A DNA stretch of 64,000 bases from Lepeophtheirus salmonis (GCF_016086655.4 NC_052134.2:1426001-1490000); one strand, 5' to 3'; positions 23,122 to 33,660 are shown, counted from the first letter of the stretch. Program-made: numbers and translations. The notes: generated from the letters alone by a model not told the origin.

Positions 23122-24025
23122 AAGAGTGATCCATAAAAGTTTTTTTTTTTATATTGCTATAAAATAAAACGTATGGATATTTTTCAATAATTTTTTATTT
23201 ATTTGAAAGCCTCAACATTCCGGTTAATAATGAAACATCACTTTATTCATATGGCCGCCGTCGCTGGCCTTACAGTAGCCCATTCTGTCCACCCAATTTT
23301 TCAATACATTTTCGATTGTGTGAGCTTCAATAGCTGCAATGGCGACTCCAATTTCGTGTTTCAAACCGTCAATCGTCTCTGGATGGTTGGTATAACATTT
23401 ATCCTTGACGGTTCCCCACAAAAAATAGTCCAATAGAGTCAAATCGCAGCTACGAGGTGGCCAGTTGACGTTGCTGTTTCGGCTTATGATGCGATTGTCG
23501 AAGACAGTGCGCAAAAGATCCACTGTAACGTTGCCTGTGTGGCATGTAGCGCCGTCCTGTTGGCAGCAAATGTTGTCGATGTCTTCCTTTCCCATTTGGG
23601 GAAACAAAAATCTTCCAACATATCCCGATAGCGCTCGCCATTGACCGTAACGGCAGCTCCTTGCTCGTTTTTTCGCTTTCGGCAACAGCAGTAATGGTTT
23701 CGATTGAGCGCACTGGATGAACACGGGAACGCGTTGTTTTATCCATTAACGAACCAGTTTCGCGCACACGCTTCACAAATTTATCCACAAACTGCCTGGA
23801 AGGCGCTTTATTTTGACCGACGTAATTTTGTTGCAGTTTCATTTGAAGATTCTCCATTTTGGAAGTAAGTCTTCAGTATTTCCCAATTTTCTTCGAGCGT
23901 AAACTTAACTATTTCGTAAACCGGAGACCTTTTACAAAATATTAAACACAATGAGAATGTTATTACAGCTGTCAAACGTCAAAAAAGTGGTAGCTCAAAA
24001 TGCAACCGTTAGCTGGGTCACCCGT
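23122..24025 (-). mobile_element. DD41D mariner with internal deletion (904 bp), copy T5
   Basis: It is flanked by TA at 23120-23121 and 24026-24027. Ends are AAGAGTGATCCATAAAAG at the left and, on the minus strand, ACGGGTGACCCAGCTAACGG at the right, an inverted pair sharing the GGGTGA(C/T)CCA core. The element lies in the Gypsy-2 5' LTR, so it is the younger of the two insertions. It is shorter than a full mariner (about 1.3 kb) because part of the transposase gene is missing. Confidence 0.88.
23224..23857 (-). pseudogene. DD41D mariner transposase, deleted and frameshifted (T5)
   Basis: The N-terminal part from ATG 23857 is open for about 65 codons (QNKAPSRQFVDKFVKRVRET, then IETITAVAES), the paired-like DNA-binding region. 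It then jumps to VTVNGERYRDMLEDF, which normally follows the first catalytic Asp, so the first Asp is deleted. After a frameshift come DIDNICCQQDGATCHTGNVT (second Asp) and WPPRSCDLTLLDYFLWGTVK (third Asp). I count 41 residues between them, the spacing of the DD41D mariner group. The C terminus GYCKASDGGHMNKVMFHY is complete. The 166-codon open frame from 23724 to 23224 mixes an out-of-frame start with the true C-terminal half. Confidence 0.86.
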
Positions 24026-24122
24026 TAATATATATACATAGGAATGCTTTATTATGGCATTTCTTCCCATATCCCTCTTCTATATAACACTTCACCTCAA
24101 TACCCACATATATAAATGATAC
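24026..24122 (-). repeat. Gypsy-2 5' LTR, outer part (truncated)
   Basis: It shares TTCCCATATCCCTCTT and ATAAATGATAC with the 3' LTR at 19904-20027, plus a 14-bp insertion after GGAATGC. Similarity stops at 24122, where mariner T6 begins. Confidence 0.7.
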
Positions 24123-24789
24123 GTAGCCTGCTATACATATTTGTGCCCTAATAATGAAAATGCAAATATTTTAATCATCAAAAATGGTTCTGTTGTTTTT
24201 CAAAGTATTCTCCATCATGATTTATACCCTTTGGATGCGCTCAAACCATCCTCTTTGTCCACTCCAATTGAGACACCTCCAAAACATGGCTTTTAAACGC
24301 TTCAACAGCATCTTCTGGCGATGAAAATCTTTGACCATGCATTTTTTTCTTGATGTGCGGGAATAAAAAGAAGTCATTGGATACCAAAGCAAGGCTACAC
24401 AGCAGATGTTCCATCAATTTGACGTTTTGGCCGGTGAAAAAGGCGCTGGTTTGAGCTGATGTGTGAAAGCTCGCATCGTCATGGTGAACAATGATTCGGC
24501 TTCTCTTATTCGTTTTTCGAAATTCTCGGAAGACTTCAGGCAAACAAATTGTGATGTACCACTTAAATTTGACTGTCCTATGATCCTCAAGTGAAGCAGT
24601 CACCACATGATCAGTTTTGTCCAAGAAACAGGCGACCATTTGCTTCGAAGTGCTTCTTCCACTACCAACTTTCGTTGGATTTGGGTCGTCTTCAAAGACC
24701 CACACGGTCGATTGTTGTTTTGTTTCGGCCTCATACGCATAGATCCATGATTTGTCACCTGTGATGATCTTACATTTATTATGCATCAT
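24123..24789 (-). pseudogene. DD34D mariner transposase, N-terminally truncated, copy T6
   Basis: The minus-strand frame from 24789 to 24241 is open for 182 codons and carries the whole catalytic domain: IITGDKSWIYAYE (first Asp), IVHHDDASFHTSAQ (second Asp) and SNDFFLFPHIKKK (third Asp), with 34 residues between the last two, the Mos1-type DD34D spacing. The stop at 24241-24243 is TGA at a place where the reading continues in frame as AHPKGINHDGEYFEKQ to a later stop near 24187, so it looks like a single C-to-T change of an Arg CGA codon. The DNA-binding N-terminal half is absent, so it could not recognise transposon ends. The inner terminal sequence probably reaches GCCTGCTATACATATTTG at 24125. 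The opposite end was not found. Confidence 0.85.
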
Positions 24790-27629
24790 TAGATATTATT
24801 TATTTGATATTAGATAATTTATCACAGCTTAACAAGAGCTAACTCGAATTCCTCAAATATTGTTATAAAAGTTGATAGGAGAAAATGAGAATAAAAATCC
24901 TTGCTGACATCTAAATATTATACGAATTTGTATGTTAGTGGGATTTTGCTGTGTAAAATATCCAAACTCATGACTTGAAAGTATTTATGATATTATATAA
25001 AGTTTTCTTTTGTACAATAAGATTTATATAAAAATATAATATAAAACAAGAGTGGGGCTTATATTGCCAACATAAGTCCCACATGTATCTAAAGGATAAA
25101 TACAATTATTTGTATGTTTAATTTAATTCCTTCTTCTGTAAATTTAAAATACATATGCACTTTAGTAACAACAAGGCATGTATTAAATTATTTGCATATA
25201 TATGTATACAATTTATATGCATCTTAAAAGTTCAATTTATCATAATGACAAAGCAAATTTCTATTAACAATCTCTTCACAAAGCCTTTACACCTGTAGTT
25301 TTCTTTAATATTATTGTATACCTAATTCAGCTAAATATAGACAATATTTCTATTGTCTTTTTAGATATTTTCTCTGATCCCGGGATTTCATAAAAAGTGT
25401 ACAAGGGTGGATCTTACTATTTATGTTTTACCAATCATAAGTAATTGTAAATGTATTACTTGAAGTTGACAGAGCAGTTTAAGTTATTATCAATTTATAT
25501 TTTTTTATCTTTTACTGACCTTTTTCCAATAAAAAACCATTTATAACCTAAATTGATTTTATATATCCAAAACCTTCGTAATAGTAATAATTAATAACTA
25601 TTATGGTCTAGTTTTACTGGAAATTTATTATTTTAGATCCATTTATTTATGGGGTAAGCATCCAAAATATCACAACATGAAGAAAATAAATTATTATTAA
25701 TCTTAATCAGAAATATAACGTAATAAAGTCTTAGTAATTTCTATTATACATATTTTTTTAAATTAAAATTTAAAAGAGTACTTTTCCTTCAATCAAGAAC
25801 ATATAATCTTCGATGATCTTCAACCACTTGGAGGAGGAATCGGAGCTGCGATTCATCAGATGTAAGTAGACCACTATATTCTTTAATGAACCAAACTCTA
25901 CACTCAGCATGATAATTAATAACTTTTAAATGAATGATAGTATCAAGAGCTTGTCGGTCGTCATCTCAATCATTTGATATCTCTCTCGAAAAATGAATTC
26001 TGGAGGTGCAGACTTTAAAACAGTTTCTTTGATATTTTTGTAGCGAAATCTTTGAAGTTTTTGTATTTTAATTAATTAAGAGTAACTCACTGTCTTTCTT
26101 GACTTTCATTACTCAAATTTTGCAAGGCCTATACTACATATCTTTTTGATTCCGAATATAATGTAGTGTCAAACAGAGCTAATCCAACAAGTTCTTCAGA
26201 CAAGTACCCTAAGTGCTTGAATAATTTTTGTTGTTGTTAATTTGGATATGTGTGAATTTATGGAGCACATTTTAGGACGGATTTTATTTAGTTCAGGTCA
26301 TTATTAGGTGCACTTAAGGCTTGAGGAGCAGACCTTCCAGGCTTGAAGATACAATCCCGCTATAAACACAAACATATTTTACAATACTTTATGTGGGTTT
26401 ATTTGAATTATGATCGAAACATCAAATTTTTTAGGGAGTATAAAGCTTTTGATAGCTATCAAACATGGTATATAGCACCAGATTTCGCAAATATTACACC
26501 TCGTGCATGCACATCACCTAGGAATATAATTACCAGATTAAATAATTATTTTTAATCGTGTCGAGGAAGATTTGTTTCAATAAAATTTTTCACATAATCA
26601 AGGGACTCTTGTCTTACATCTTTTGACGAGACTAGATAGTTCAGGATCTTCGATTCCAGTATCATAATTAGTTTTATTGATGGAGGCCCATTTTTCTGAA
26701 ATCTTTTGAACATGAAGAGAAGACGTAGGTCGAAAACATGACTGGCATATAGTGTTTGTTTCATCTCCCCTGGGTTTACCTTCAAGTTTGAGTAATATTA
26801 TTGCAATATAGGAGGAAGAATGGAGAGGGATAAATAGATTAGTGCCTCTTAAAATATAGTGGAATACTGGATGAATATGGAGGAATTGACAGTTGTTTTT
26901 AATGATCCATGCGTACCACCAAGTACCCCACGCAATCCAAAGGCATGTAGCTATTATTAGAAGGGTTCCTTGGATGTATTTGTATGAATTATCGGTTTTT
27001 GTTTTTTTTAAAGTAATCTAACATTACTCCGGACTTATCAGAGGGTGGAGAGAATTCAACCATATTTTAGGAGGACCTATGCTATTTATTCCCCCACCCC
27101 TCCTTACCAATCCTCTCCATCCATTTTTTTTTAGAAGATTGCATTCAATTTTAAAAAAATAGACAGTAATTGTATTAAAATAATATTAATCACACTTTCG
27201 TCTACTCTCTTTGGCAATAGAACAAACAAATATGTTTAGATATTTTTCATAAATAATATTCAGCGAATTTTTAATGTGTTGTTATTCGTTATGAACTTTG
27301 AACAAAATACGGGTAATTTCTTCAGAGGCAATTTTCCTACATGACAATCCTCCACCCACGGTATTGTTATTATTTTTAAATCATATTTTGTAAGAGCCTT
27401 TATTAATGCCTAATTTGTATTTATTATCTTATTTGTATTCTAAATGAAATTGTATTATAACTATGGAGTGTAATTTCTAAAAAGATAGACATGAATAATT
27501 TATGGTTATTATGTCCAATTCGAATCTTTTATTGTACAAAACGATAATCTCAAAAATTCAAAGGAAGTGCACTTAAGGTTTGCATAAATAGTATTTATGT
27601 TGTAGTTTTAATGTATAAAAAAAATTCGA
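24790..27629. other. Gene-poor part of hydrolase intron 1
   Basis: AT-rich DNA. A hairpin lies at 25052-25082. On the plus strand ATGATCTTCAACCACTTGG at 25816 runs 17 codons to a consensus donor (CAGAT|GTAAGTAG at 25862), a weak candidate first exon. On the minus strand 26552-26785 is a 77-codon open frame (SHVFDLRLLFMFKRFQKNG) that has no ATG start and that I do not recognise. No other feature is supported. Confidence 0.3.
25052..25082. repeat. Hairpin-forming inverted repeat
   Basis: GTGGGGCTTAT and ATAAGTCCCAC form an 11-bp stem with one mismatch around a 9-base loop. It is not followed by a U-run and has no known role here. Confidence 0.5.
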
Positions 27630-27665
27630 TTAGGATTGTTTGAATGAATCACAATCACGACATAC

Positions 27666-28034
27666 CTTGATAAATGGAGCTGAGGATTTACATAGTTCCT
27701 GGGCCCATTCAATCTCCTGAGGACATTGGTTTAAAGCTTGAACAAATATTGCATCATGAAAAGGAACATGACTGTAGTCTTGAGGTAGATAATTTTTAAA
27801 TATGCCTGGAGTTGAGTTATTGGGCCAATCAAATGATGGATTTTGAGGAACATATTCTCTACGTTTCTTCAAATCCCAGAAATGTATATGAGCGTCGAAT
27901 ATTTTTTCTGGTCTAGGACTACTATTATTATTCACCTTTTCCATTGTATTCCACATAACACAAGTTTTTTTATAACTGCTCCCACTTAAATAAGAAAACA
28001 GTTGAATGACGCAAACACAACACAATATGATCAT
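27666..28034 (-). CDS. Amidohydrolase-2 family hydrolase, exon 1
   Basis: This is the first coding exon of a host gene on the minus strand. It contains KIFDAHIHFWD (residues 44-54 from the first ATG), the N-terminal HxH metal-binding strand of amidohydrolase-2 TIM-barrel enzymes, then FVQALNQCPQEIEWAQELC and APFIK, and ends at donor AAG|GTATGT (27666/27665). These enzymes hydrolyse lactone or related C-O bonds with a bound metal; the substrate here is unknown. Two starts are possible. ATG 28034 adds a hydrophobic 20-residue leader (IILCCVCVIQLFSYL) that could be a signal or anchor, while ATG 27944 (MEKVNNNSS) gives the length usual for this mainly cytosolic family and is my preferred start. 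No stop or frameshift is seen. Exon 2 is 13.7 kb away at 13757-13920. Confidence 0.88.
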
Positions 28035-28950
28035 CGCAACCGGTTTATGTACTCCGAAACTTTTTTAGTCAGTAGTTCTCTGTTGTTTTCTCTCCTCTTA
28101 TTAATATGAGCACATGCCTCTTACCAGCAGCTACCTTCTACATTGTACATATATATAAATTATATTTATATATACATACAAAGTACACATCTATTATATA
28201 GAATGTAATATTATGTACATAGCATATACACGTCTGTAGTACTCTAGTAATAGCTTCATCATCACTAATTATAATAACTTATCACATGACTTGTCTTGTT
28301 ACACGTCTATTCATAAATTGGGTATAAAAGAAAAATAAACTTGTTGACAAAAAAATTATACGAATATTATAATTAGATACATAAACGATAAATGGGTAAA
28401 GTCCAATTATAGCAGAAGAAAAAATATACACCTTAATGTATGTATTATAACATATTTTCTACCTAGTCGTAGGCATAAAGTATATATATCTAATATGTAA
28501 CACGTCGTTACCTTCTTTGTATCTTGCAGCCTTCCTTTAAAAAACAACAACAACAGAAAAAGGCCTCAAATTAGCGAACAGTTAGCCAATTACTTCCCAC
28601 TATAGAATTAGTATTCAATGATTATATGAAATTGTTCACAGTTCTACAATGTTTGATTCAATCATTTAACTTTAAAAACACTGATAAGGGAAATAGAAGC
28701 AGATATATCGACAGCTAACAATATCATTAAGGTGTAAAATTTTGTACTAGTAATGCAACACCGTGTTATATACATGTTTATCGGATATGATTAGAATTAT
28801 AAATTAATATAAATGGTGGAATTTAATGTACGTATTACGAGGATGTGAAAAAGTGGGTATTTTGTGAAATACCCGAGCAATGTGCAAAAAGCCCGCCCAA
28901 TTTATAAAATTTGATTGTCTGAATAAAATATAAATTTCAATAAAAATGTA
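28035..28950. other. Region upstream of the hydrolase gene
   Basis: This is the upstream side of the minus-strand hydrolase gene, so its promoter should lie here or within exon 1's leader. AT-rich runs (TATATATAAATTATATTTAT near 28149) cannot be singled out as a TATA box. No other gene or bounded repeat is seen. Confidence 0.35.
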
Positions 28951-28956
28951 CTAGAT

Positions 28957-29025
28957 CAGGAATGTCTAGCCTTTTCATATAATGGACCGCATTGCCTCTA
29001 GTCAAATTTTAATGGGCCGCCGAAC
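28957..29025. repeat. hAT-like terminal fragment
   Basis: CAGGAATGTCTAGCCTTTTC followed by ATGGACCGCATTGCC and GGGCCGCCG resembles the CAGGGGTGTCCAACCTTTT and GGGCCGCATT ends of widespread hAT-type elements. Only one terminus is visible, so the extent is unknown. Confidence 0.45.
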
Positions 29026-29272
29026 CTATTAAGTTAAGTTTTTGAAAAATAGCTATAAAATAAAGCAAAACCATTAAATACAAATTTGTTTCAATTTTAG
29101 AGGAAATATAAATAAAGGCCAAACTGCTAAAAAAAGCTAAATTGGTAACCCTGTTAGTGTCTGGGAAAATGCCAGATACCGTCAAATATTTTTCAATATT
29201 ATGTCCGTTCTACCCATTTTGATGATGACACGACAATTTTTGCTTAGAAATACTACTTTAAGTGAGAATACT

Positions 29273-29370
29273 CTATAGCACTACCTTAGCTATATATTAG
29301 GGAGGACTATAAACATTTTTCACCTTTGTCTATAGCACTACCTTAGCTACACACGCTACATTCTACATGC
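29273..29370. repeat. 57-bp direct duplication
   Basis: CTATAGCACTACCTTAGCTA occurs at 29273 and again at 29330, a 57-bp offset. The second copy starts the family B repeat unit that follows. Confidence 0.7.
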
Positions 29371-29530
29371 AAACCCCCTGCCAGATTTAAATAATATGAC
29401 TAGATTGTTATTCCTTAGATCAAAAATATGGATATGATATATATCAAGGAGCAATATAAACAATGCACCCGGTATATACTCTTAATGCTACCTGAAAAAC
29501 GTCAGCAATATTTCATTAATACTTTATAGT
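29314..29530 (+). repeat. Dispersed repeat family B, copy 2
   Basis: It shares TTTTCACCTTTGTCTA, AATATGACTA(G/T)ATTGTTATT and the following 100 bp with 29985-30155, and the last part with 9050-9170. Together with copy 3 it flanks a family A repeat as direct repeats. Confidence 0.6.
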
Positions 29531-29557
29531 CATACATGTATATCCGGTGTGCTTTTT

Positions 29558-29970
29558 AGCTGGCCCGTTAATTTGTAATTGGTAATATAAAGAAGGAATT
29601 TTCTTTTCCTAAACAGTTGTTCTTATTATTTAATTCCTGAGGTGTGAACATCCTTTCCTAAATAGATTCATTTATATTCAAAACCTGTTTGAACGTTCCT
29701 GCCTGCTCATAAAAGACGGAGCGTAACCCTGTTAGTTTGTTGCGGAGATATAATTGTAAGCCTATTTGGACTCAGAGTAAAATTGAGGATCGACGTAGGA
29801 GTGATTTTTGCAAATGCCATTGTTTATATCCTTTTTTCCTTCCTCTCTTGTCACAGATGATTGTAGCTGATCTAATGAAACGTCTTGAGCATTATTCTTT
29901 CTCTCCTCTATAAAATTCTTCGAATTGTTAGGGTTACCATGTTGATTTTCGTTGTTTTTTTTTAACATGC
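29558..29970 (-). repeat. Dispersed repeat family A, copy 2
   Basis: It matches 39165-39565 in the same orientation and 1850-2150 inverted. Landmarks are AGCTGGCCCGTTAATTTG, CTCATAAAAGACGGAG, ATATAATTGTAAG, CTCAGAGTAAAATTGAGGAT, GATGAAACGTC-like and AGGGTTACCATGTTGATTTT. A minus-strand open frame at 29762-30007 is a chance frame within it. Confidence 0.7.
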
Positions 29971-29984
29971 CATTCCACACTGGA

Positions 29985-30155
29985 TTTTCACCTTTGTCTA
30001 AATGCAAAACGCCCGCGAAATTTAATTAATATGACTATATTGTTATTTCTTAAATAAAAATATGTAAATGATATATACTAGGGATAATTATATACAGTAC
30101 ACCAATGAATCAATGTTACTTTTTAGATACTTTTTCACAAAAATTAGCAACATTT
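29985..30155 (+). repeat. Dispersed repeat family B, copy 3
   Basis: Direct repeat of 29314-29530 (see there), lying just after the family A copy. Confidence 0.6.
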
Positions 30156-30500
30156 CATGCAAAAGAAGATATGTTTAACACATTTCAGTCAAATTGAATC
30201 AACTCACTCAATACTCAAATTCCATCTCATAGTCAGTTAATGAAATGCCCTCATTCCCCAAATAAAAAATCATTTTAGATTGAAGAAAGCATGAGTTGAT
30301 GTTATTACAAATATCCAAATAGTATGTAAGATTTATTTTGATCTACAAATTGCCAATATAATTTATCAATTTTTTTTTTTCATCACACTTTTTCAAAAAT
30401 CGGTGGATGACAAACTTATATCAGTTTAATAGACTTAATTAATAATCCAAAAGCATTTAACTAACGAGAATATGATTCTGAGAGCCTGGCACGGATGATT
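30156..30500. other. AT-rich spacer
   Basis: No gene or repeat recognised. Confidence 0.4.
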
Positions 30501-31200
30501 TCACCCCATAAGGTACAGAAAGTTTAAACCCCTGACATTACTTATGTCACCTAGTACATTTAATTTTTTTTTGTCAGCCTGACTGCCCCTGCTGGATCTG
30601 TCTTCCAGACCCGCCTGAAAATAGACAGTGACAGTTTTTTTTAACCACAAGGTACATGGACAAAACTTGAACCATTGTATATTACTATGTCAGAACATCA
30701 TAAAAAACCAAGAGTAACAAAAAAATTCGGTCGGAAACTTGAGGTCAGACACACACACAGTACAATAAAAACCGTAAAATTTACATTTTTTCGCCCCAAA
30801 AGGTATATGAACAAAACTTACATCAATATATTGTACTATGTTAGGACATCATAAAAAACCAAGACTGAAAAAAAATTCCATCGTAAAACTCCCCCCAAAA
30901 GACTTTGAATTTAAAGTTTATTTCATCCCATAAAGTACATAGACAAAACTTGCATCAATGTGTACTACTATTTCAGGGCATTATAAAAAACAGAACTGTC
31001 CAGAAAAATTAAGTAAGACCCCCAAAAAGTACAGCCCCCCCCCCTAAATTTAAACAACATGTTGATAATGCTTTATCCGGACATTATAACAATCCTAATT
31101 TCACAATATTTCCAGTTACACGTTGTATTATAAACTTTATAGATACATATTTAAATAAAAATTACAAAGATATTTTCCATGGATAGTGTGGATTTAAAAT
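30501..31200 (+). repeat. Left long inverted end with internal 130-150 bp subrepeats (family C, copy 1)
   Basis: Four imperfect units begin near 30505, 30645, 30796 and 30929. Each has CC(A)CAAGGTACATGGACAAAACTTG-like sequence and most have ACATCATAAAAAACCAAGA, at spacings of about 133-151 bp. After a C-run (31033-31045) comes a block with ACATTATAACAATCCTAATT and TGTATTATAAACTTTATA. This last block and the outer GTCAGCCTGACTGCCCCTGC recur inverted at 37390-37672, where the middle units are missing. A third partial copy is at 43984-44100. It flanks the HAFTGC-family gene on its 3' side. Confidence 0.75.
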
Positions 31201-31256
31201 CTCATCGTCACTGTCTTCACTATCTTCAATAGTATCATCATATTCGTTAACATGCA

Positions 31257-31535
31257 CTTAAAGAAAAACACACAAAATTCTTCTCTAAACAATTTTTGCC
31301 AGTTTTAAAATTGAGATAAAGTGTAATTTTGATTTATGTGACATTAGTAGAGAATTAAGTTGGACAAAATTCAGAGATGATAATTTCCAGTTTTTAAACT
31401 TAATTCACCTTTTTTGAACAGTTTTGTTTATTTTAACCATGAATTGAGGGGAATTTTGCATTCCTTTTCACTTTCTAACACTTTCAGCTTTACTTGAAAA
31501 TGTTTTGTTAGGCAAACATGCAAATCATAACTTAC
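31257..31535 (-). other. Retained intron of the HAFTGC-family gene (279 bp)
   Basis: On the minus strand the donor is AGAAG|GTAAGTTATG and the acceptor TTTTTCTTTAAG|TGCATG, with a pyrimidine-rich stretch before the AG. The exons on each side are open in their local frames. Confidence 0.5.
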
Positions 31536-31720
31536 CTTCTGATTTATCTTCCTGTTAGAGATCTGCCTCTGAGCAAACAATATCTAATGATTTTGAGAAG
31601 AATCACCCTCAAACCAAACCAACTGCTAGTAACCATTTATATTCTTCCATCCATACTCTTGGGTAGATAATTTGGCTTGGGTTGATCTGGTTGCAGTGAG
31701 CCACCGTCTTGCAACTAAAT

Positions 31721-31725
31721 GAGTG
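31721..31725 (+). repeat. Target duplication GAGTG, left of Gypsy-1
   Basis: GAGTG here and at 36079-36083 flank the two LTR edges exactly. Five bases is the size expected for Gypsy-type integrases. Confidence 0.9.
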
Positions 31726-31974
31726 TGTTATGTATTGCCTTTTATATACTTTTAGCTCATGACGTAGGGATTTGTTTTAAATAGATAATAATGTACCTTT
31801 AGTTTTACGTGTTGATATATTTTAATAGTTATGTCTATGTACATCCTTTTGAAGTGTGATCCCTTATAGAATATAAATTTATTGTATGATTGTACCCCCA
31901 ATCAAAAGGTCTTCTTTATGGCTTGACTCCGGTCCGTTACCTCCGTCTGTTGGTGGTGTTCGTAGAACACTACA
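31726..31974 (+). repeat. Gypsy-1 5' LTR
   Basis: It starts TGTTATGTATTGCC and ends GAACACTACA (TG...CA ends). It contains TATAGAATATAAATTT, which may serve as a TATA region, about 110 bp before the end. Confidence 0.93.
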
Positions 31975-31976
31975 AG

Positions 31977-31991
31977 TGGCGACGAAGATGG
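31977..31991 (+). other. Gypsy-1 primer binding site, tRNA-Ser type
   Basis: TGGCGACGAAGATGG lies two bases after the LTR. The complement of an animal tRNA-Ser(GCU) 3' end with CCA is TGGCGACGAGGATGG, one difference. Confidence 0.82.
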
Positions 31992-32850
31992 TGAAACTAC
32001 TACCGAGGCTCACGCTCGCAGAGCTGAGATGCGAATGTTCCAGGTTGGAACTTGGAAGTGAGGACGAGTTGAGGGGTAAAAAGAAAGTGGAACTCGTGGC
32101 ATTGGTGAGAGAGTACATCGAGGGTTGTGGCTGTGATCCCAAGTCCTTCGATTTCAACGATGGGGCTCTGGAGATGGTGTTTCAGGCACGACGGGACAGC
32201 TGGGTGTACGGCAGCCCTCTCCATTTGTGATGGATGGTGCACGAAGGGGCCATAGATGGTCGTCATGGTAGGACAAATTCAAAATTTACATGTCCTTGTT
32301 TCGGGAATTGTCCCAGGAACGTAAAAAGTATCTCCTGCTTCACTGTGGTGGGACAGATGTCCAACAATGGTTCTACATTATACAGATTGTTGCTTTGCCT
32401 GAGGAGGATGTCTTCACCTCGACGGTAAAGGCAATTCGGGATGCTTTCACACCAACCGAAAATCTGTTGTTTCACCGCTTCTGGCTGTCTGGGATGAAAC
32501 AGGGAGTCGGGGAGACTGTGGATGATTTCGTGACTCGGTTGCGTGGCCAGGCAAAGTTTGGTCGCTTTTTGTGTGGGAGCTGCAAAGTTTCTTTCTAAGA
32601 CGAAATTATTCTCGACGTGGTGGTTCAGAACACGTCGTCTCCACGACTCCGCCAAACTGTCTTCGAGAGAAGCAGCACAAAATTACAGACGTGTTGCCAT
32701 TAGCCAGAGCATTGGAAACCTCCATCAGCCACGTCAAAGAAATGGGATCGAGTGAAACTGTAATGACATCCGAATATAAGGGGCCAAAAGGTATCTGTCG
32801 CTCCAAAGGGACGTGGTCGACGCAAAAGGCTAATCCAAAGATGGACAGAG
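31988..32850 (+). pseudogene. Gypsy-1 gag pseudogene
   Basis: The structural protein would form the particle that packages element RNA. It begins at ATG 31988 (MVKLLPRLTLAELRCECSRL) and is open to 32230. A frame change leads to RKYLLLHCGGTDVQQWFYI-like text (from about 32320) and HRFWLSGMKQGVGETVDDFV and TRLRGQAKFG near 32480-32560, the conserved capsid C-terminal motif region of retrotransposon gag. A further frame change gives SPRLRQTVFERSSTK, then LARALETSISHVKEM near 32700. At least two frameshifts and a stop make it non-functional. Confidence 0.88.
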
Positions 32851-33660
32851 GGAACTGCAAGCTTTTTGGAAGAAGCCATGTCTTCCAGAAGTCAAAAAGC
32901 ACTGTGTATGGCAAGGAGTGTTCCTGGTGTGGGAAGATGGGCCAATTTAGAGTATGCTGTCCGTCATCTGCGCCGTATAGTTCTTCCATCTTCTTCCACT
33001 TGAATGATGGAGTAGGAGATAGGGCCTATACCTTCCTGAGGATAAATGGGAGAAGAGTTAAACTATTACTCGACCTTGGATCGAACGTGAATATCTTACT
33101 GAAACATCTGGTTGATATGTCAAACGGGATCAAGAATACAGGTCCAATAGAGGTTTTTTTTGGGGGAAAGGTCAAGAATCTGGGCTGTATCAGGTTATTG
33201 GTTGCATTAAATGGTTCTGACCCCGTGCTTCGTCAGTTTAATGTATCTCCTATTGAGCAGCCAATCCTTGGTTTTCGTGATTGCTTAGATTTCAGGTTTG
33301 TGAAGCTGAGCAATTCCACCAACGCATGTACGGCTTGCAATTCTACGGAATCCCGTATGGAAATTTTAAAGAAGAAGCATAACATTATATTCGACAACTC
33401 CAAGGGAAACACAATGGAACATACAGAAGCAGTGATCCATCTGCAAGATAATGCTCGTCCCCAGTACATCAGAGCACATTCAGTGCCACTTGCACACCGT
33501 GAGAAGGTTGCTGTGGAGATCCGAGAGATGGAGAAGCGCAGTACCATTTCCAAGATTGATTCGTCAGAATGGGACTCTCCGATCGGTTCAGATCAAACCA
33601 GATGGAAGTGTTTCGGGTTTGTGCCGACTTTACCCAACCCATCTCTCCAGTTGTGAACAA
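32850..33660 (+). pseudogene. Gypsy-1 nucleocapsid knuckle and protease pseudogene
   Basis: It is open as part of a 361-codon frame (32571-33656). The zinc-knuckle zone reads GNCKLFGRSHVFQKSKSTV then GKECSWCGKMGQFRVCC; one Cys of the first knuckle is Phe and the His of the second is Gln, so zinc binding is doubtful. The protease follows with VKLLLDLGSNVNIL near 33060: the catalytic Asp remains but the usual Asp-Thr-Gly is Asp-Leu-Gly. The end (ILKKKHNIIFDNSKGNTMEH to SSEWDSPIGSDQ) is the linker into reverse transcriptase, where the frame changes. Confidence 0.88.

Larger units (their letters stand above)
19904..24122 (-). mobile_element. Decayed Ty3/Gypsy retrotransposon, minus strand (Gypsy-2)
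   Basis: The order on the minus strand is: 5' LTR remnant (24122-24026 plus 23121-23118, interrupted by mariner T5), a primer site, gag remnant, protease, reverse transcriptase, RNase H, integrase, a polypurine tract and a 3' LTR (20027-19904). The LTRs are short (124 bp for the 3' copy) and share TTCCCATATCCCTCTT and ATAAATGATAC. All genes carry many stops and frame changes. The domain wording matches the group of Gypsy elements without a chromodomain that are usually annotated as K02A2.6-like. The outer edge of the 5' LTR is cut off by mariner T6. Confidence 0.85.
13921..27665 (-). other. Intron 1 of the hydrolase gene (13,745 bp), filled with transposons
   Basis: The donor GTATGT follows exon 1 at 27665 and the acceptor TTAAATCTAG precedes exon 2 at 13921. 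The two exons join in phase 0 at a point where the family has continuous sequence, so no exon needs to be missing between them. The intron holds three mariner/Tc1 copies (17.1-17.6, 18.8-19.5 and 23.1-24.0 kb), a Gypsy element (19.9-24.1 kb) and a truncated DD34D mariner (24.1-24.8 kb). The rest is AT-rich DNA. Confidence 0.8.

Noticed and set aside
28145..28180. TATA-like promoter for the hydrolase gene
   Set aside because: The region has many TATA runs, so none can be singled out without transcript start data.
29762..30007. 81-codon minus-strand frame rich in Asn and Lys
   Set aside because: It spans the family A repeat and family B flank, and the other copies of the repeat do not keep the frame.
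31879..32266. Minus-strand frames over the Gypsy-1 LTR and gag start
   Set aside because: Antisense to gag and without recognisable content.
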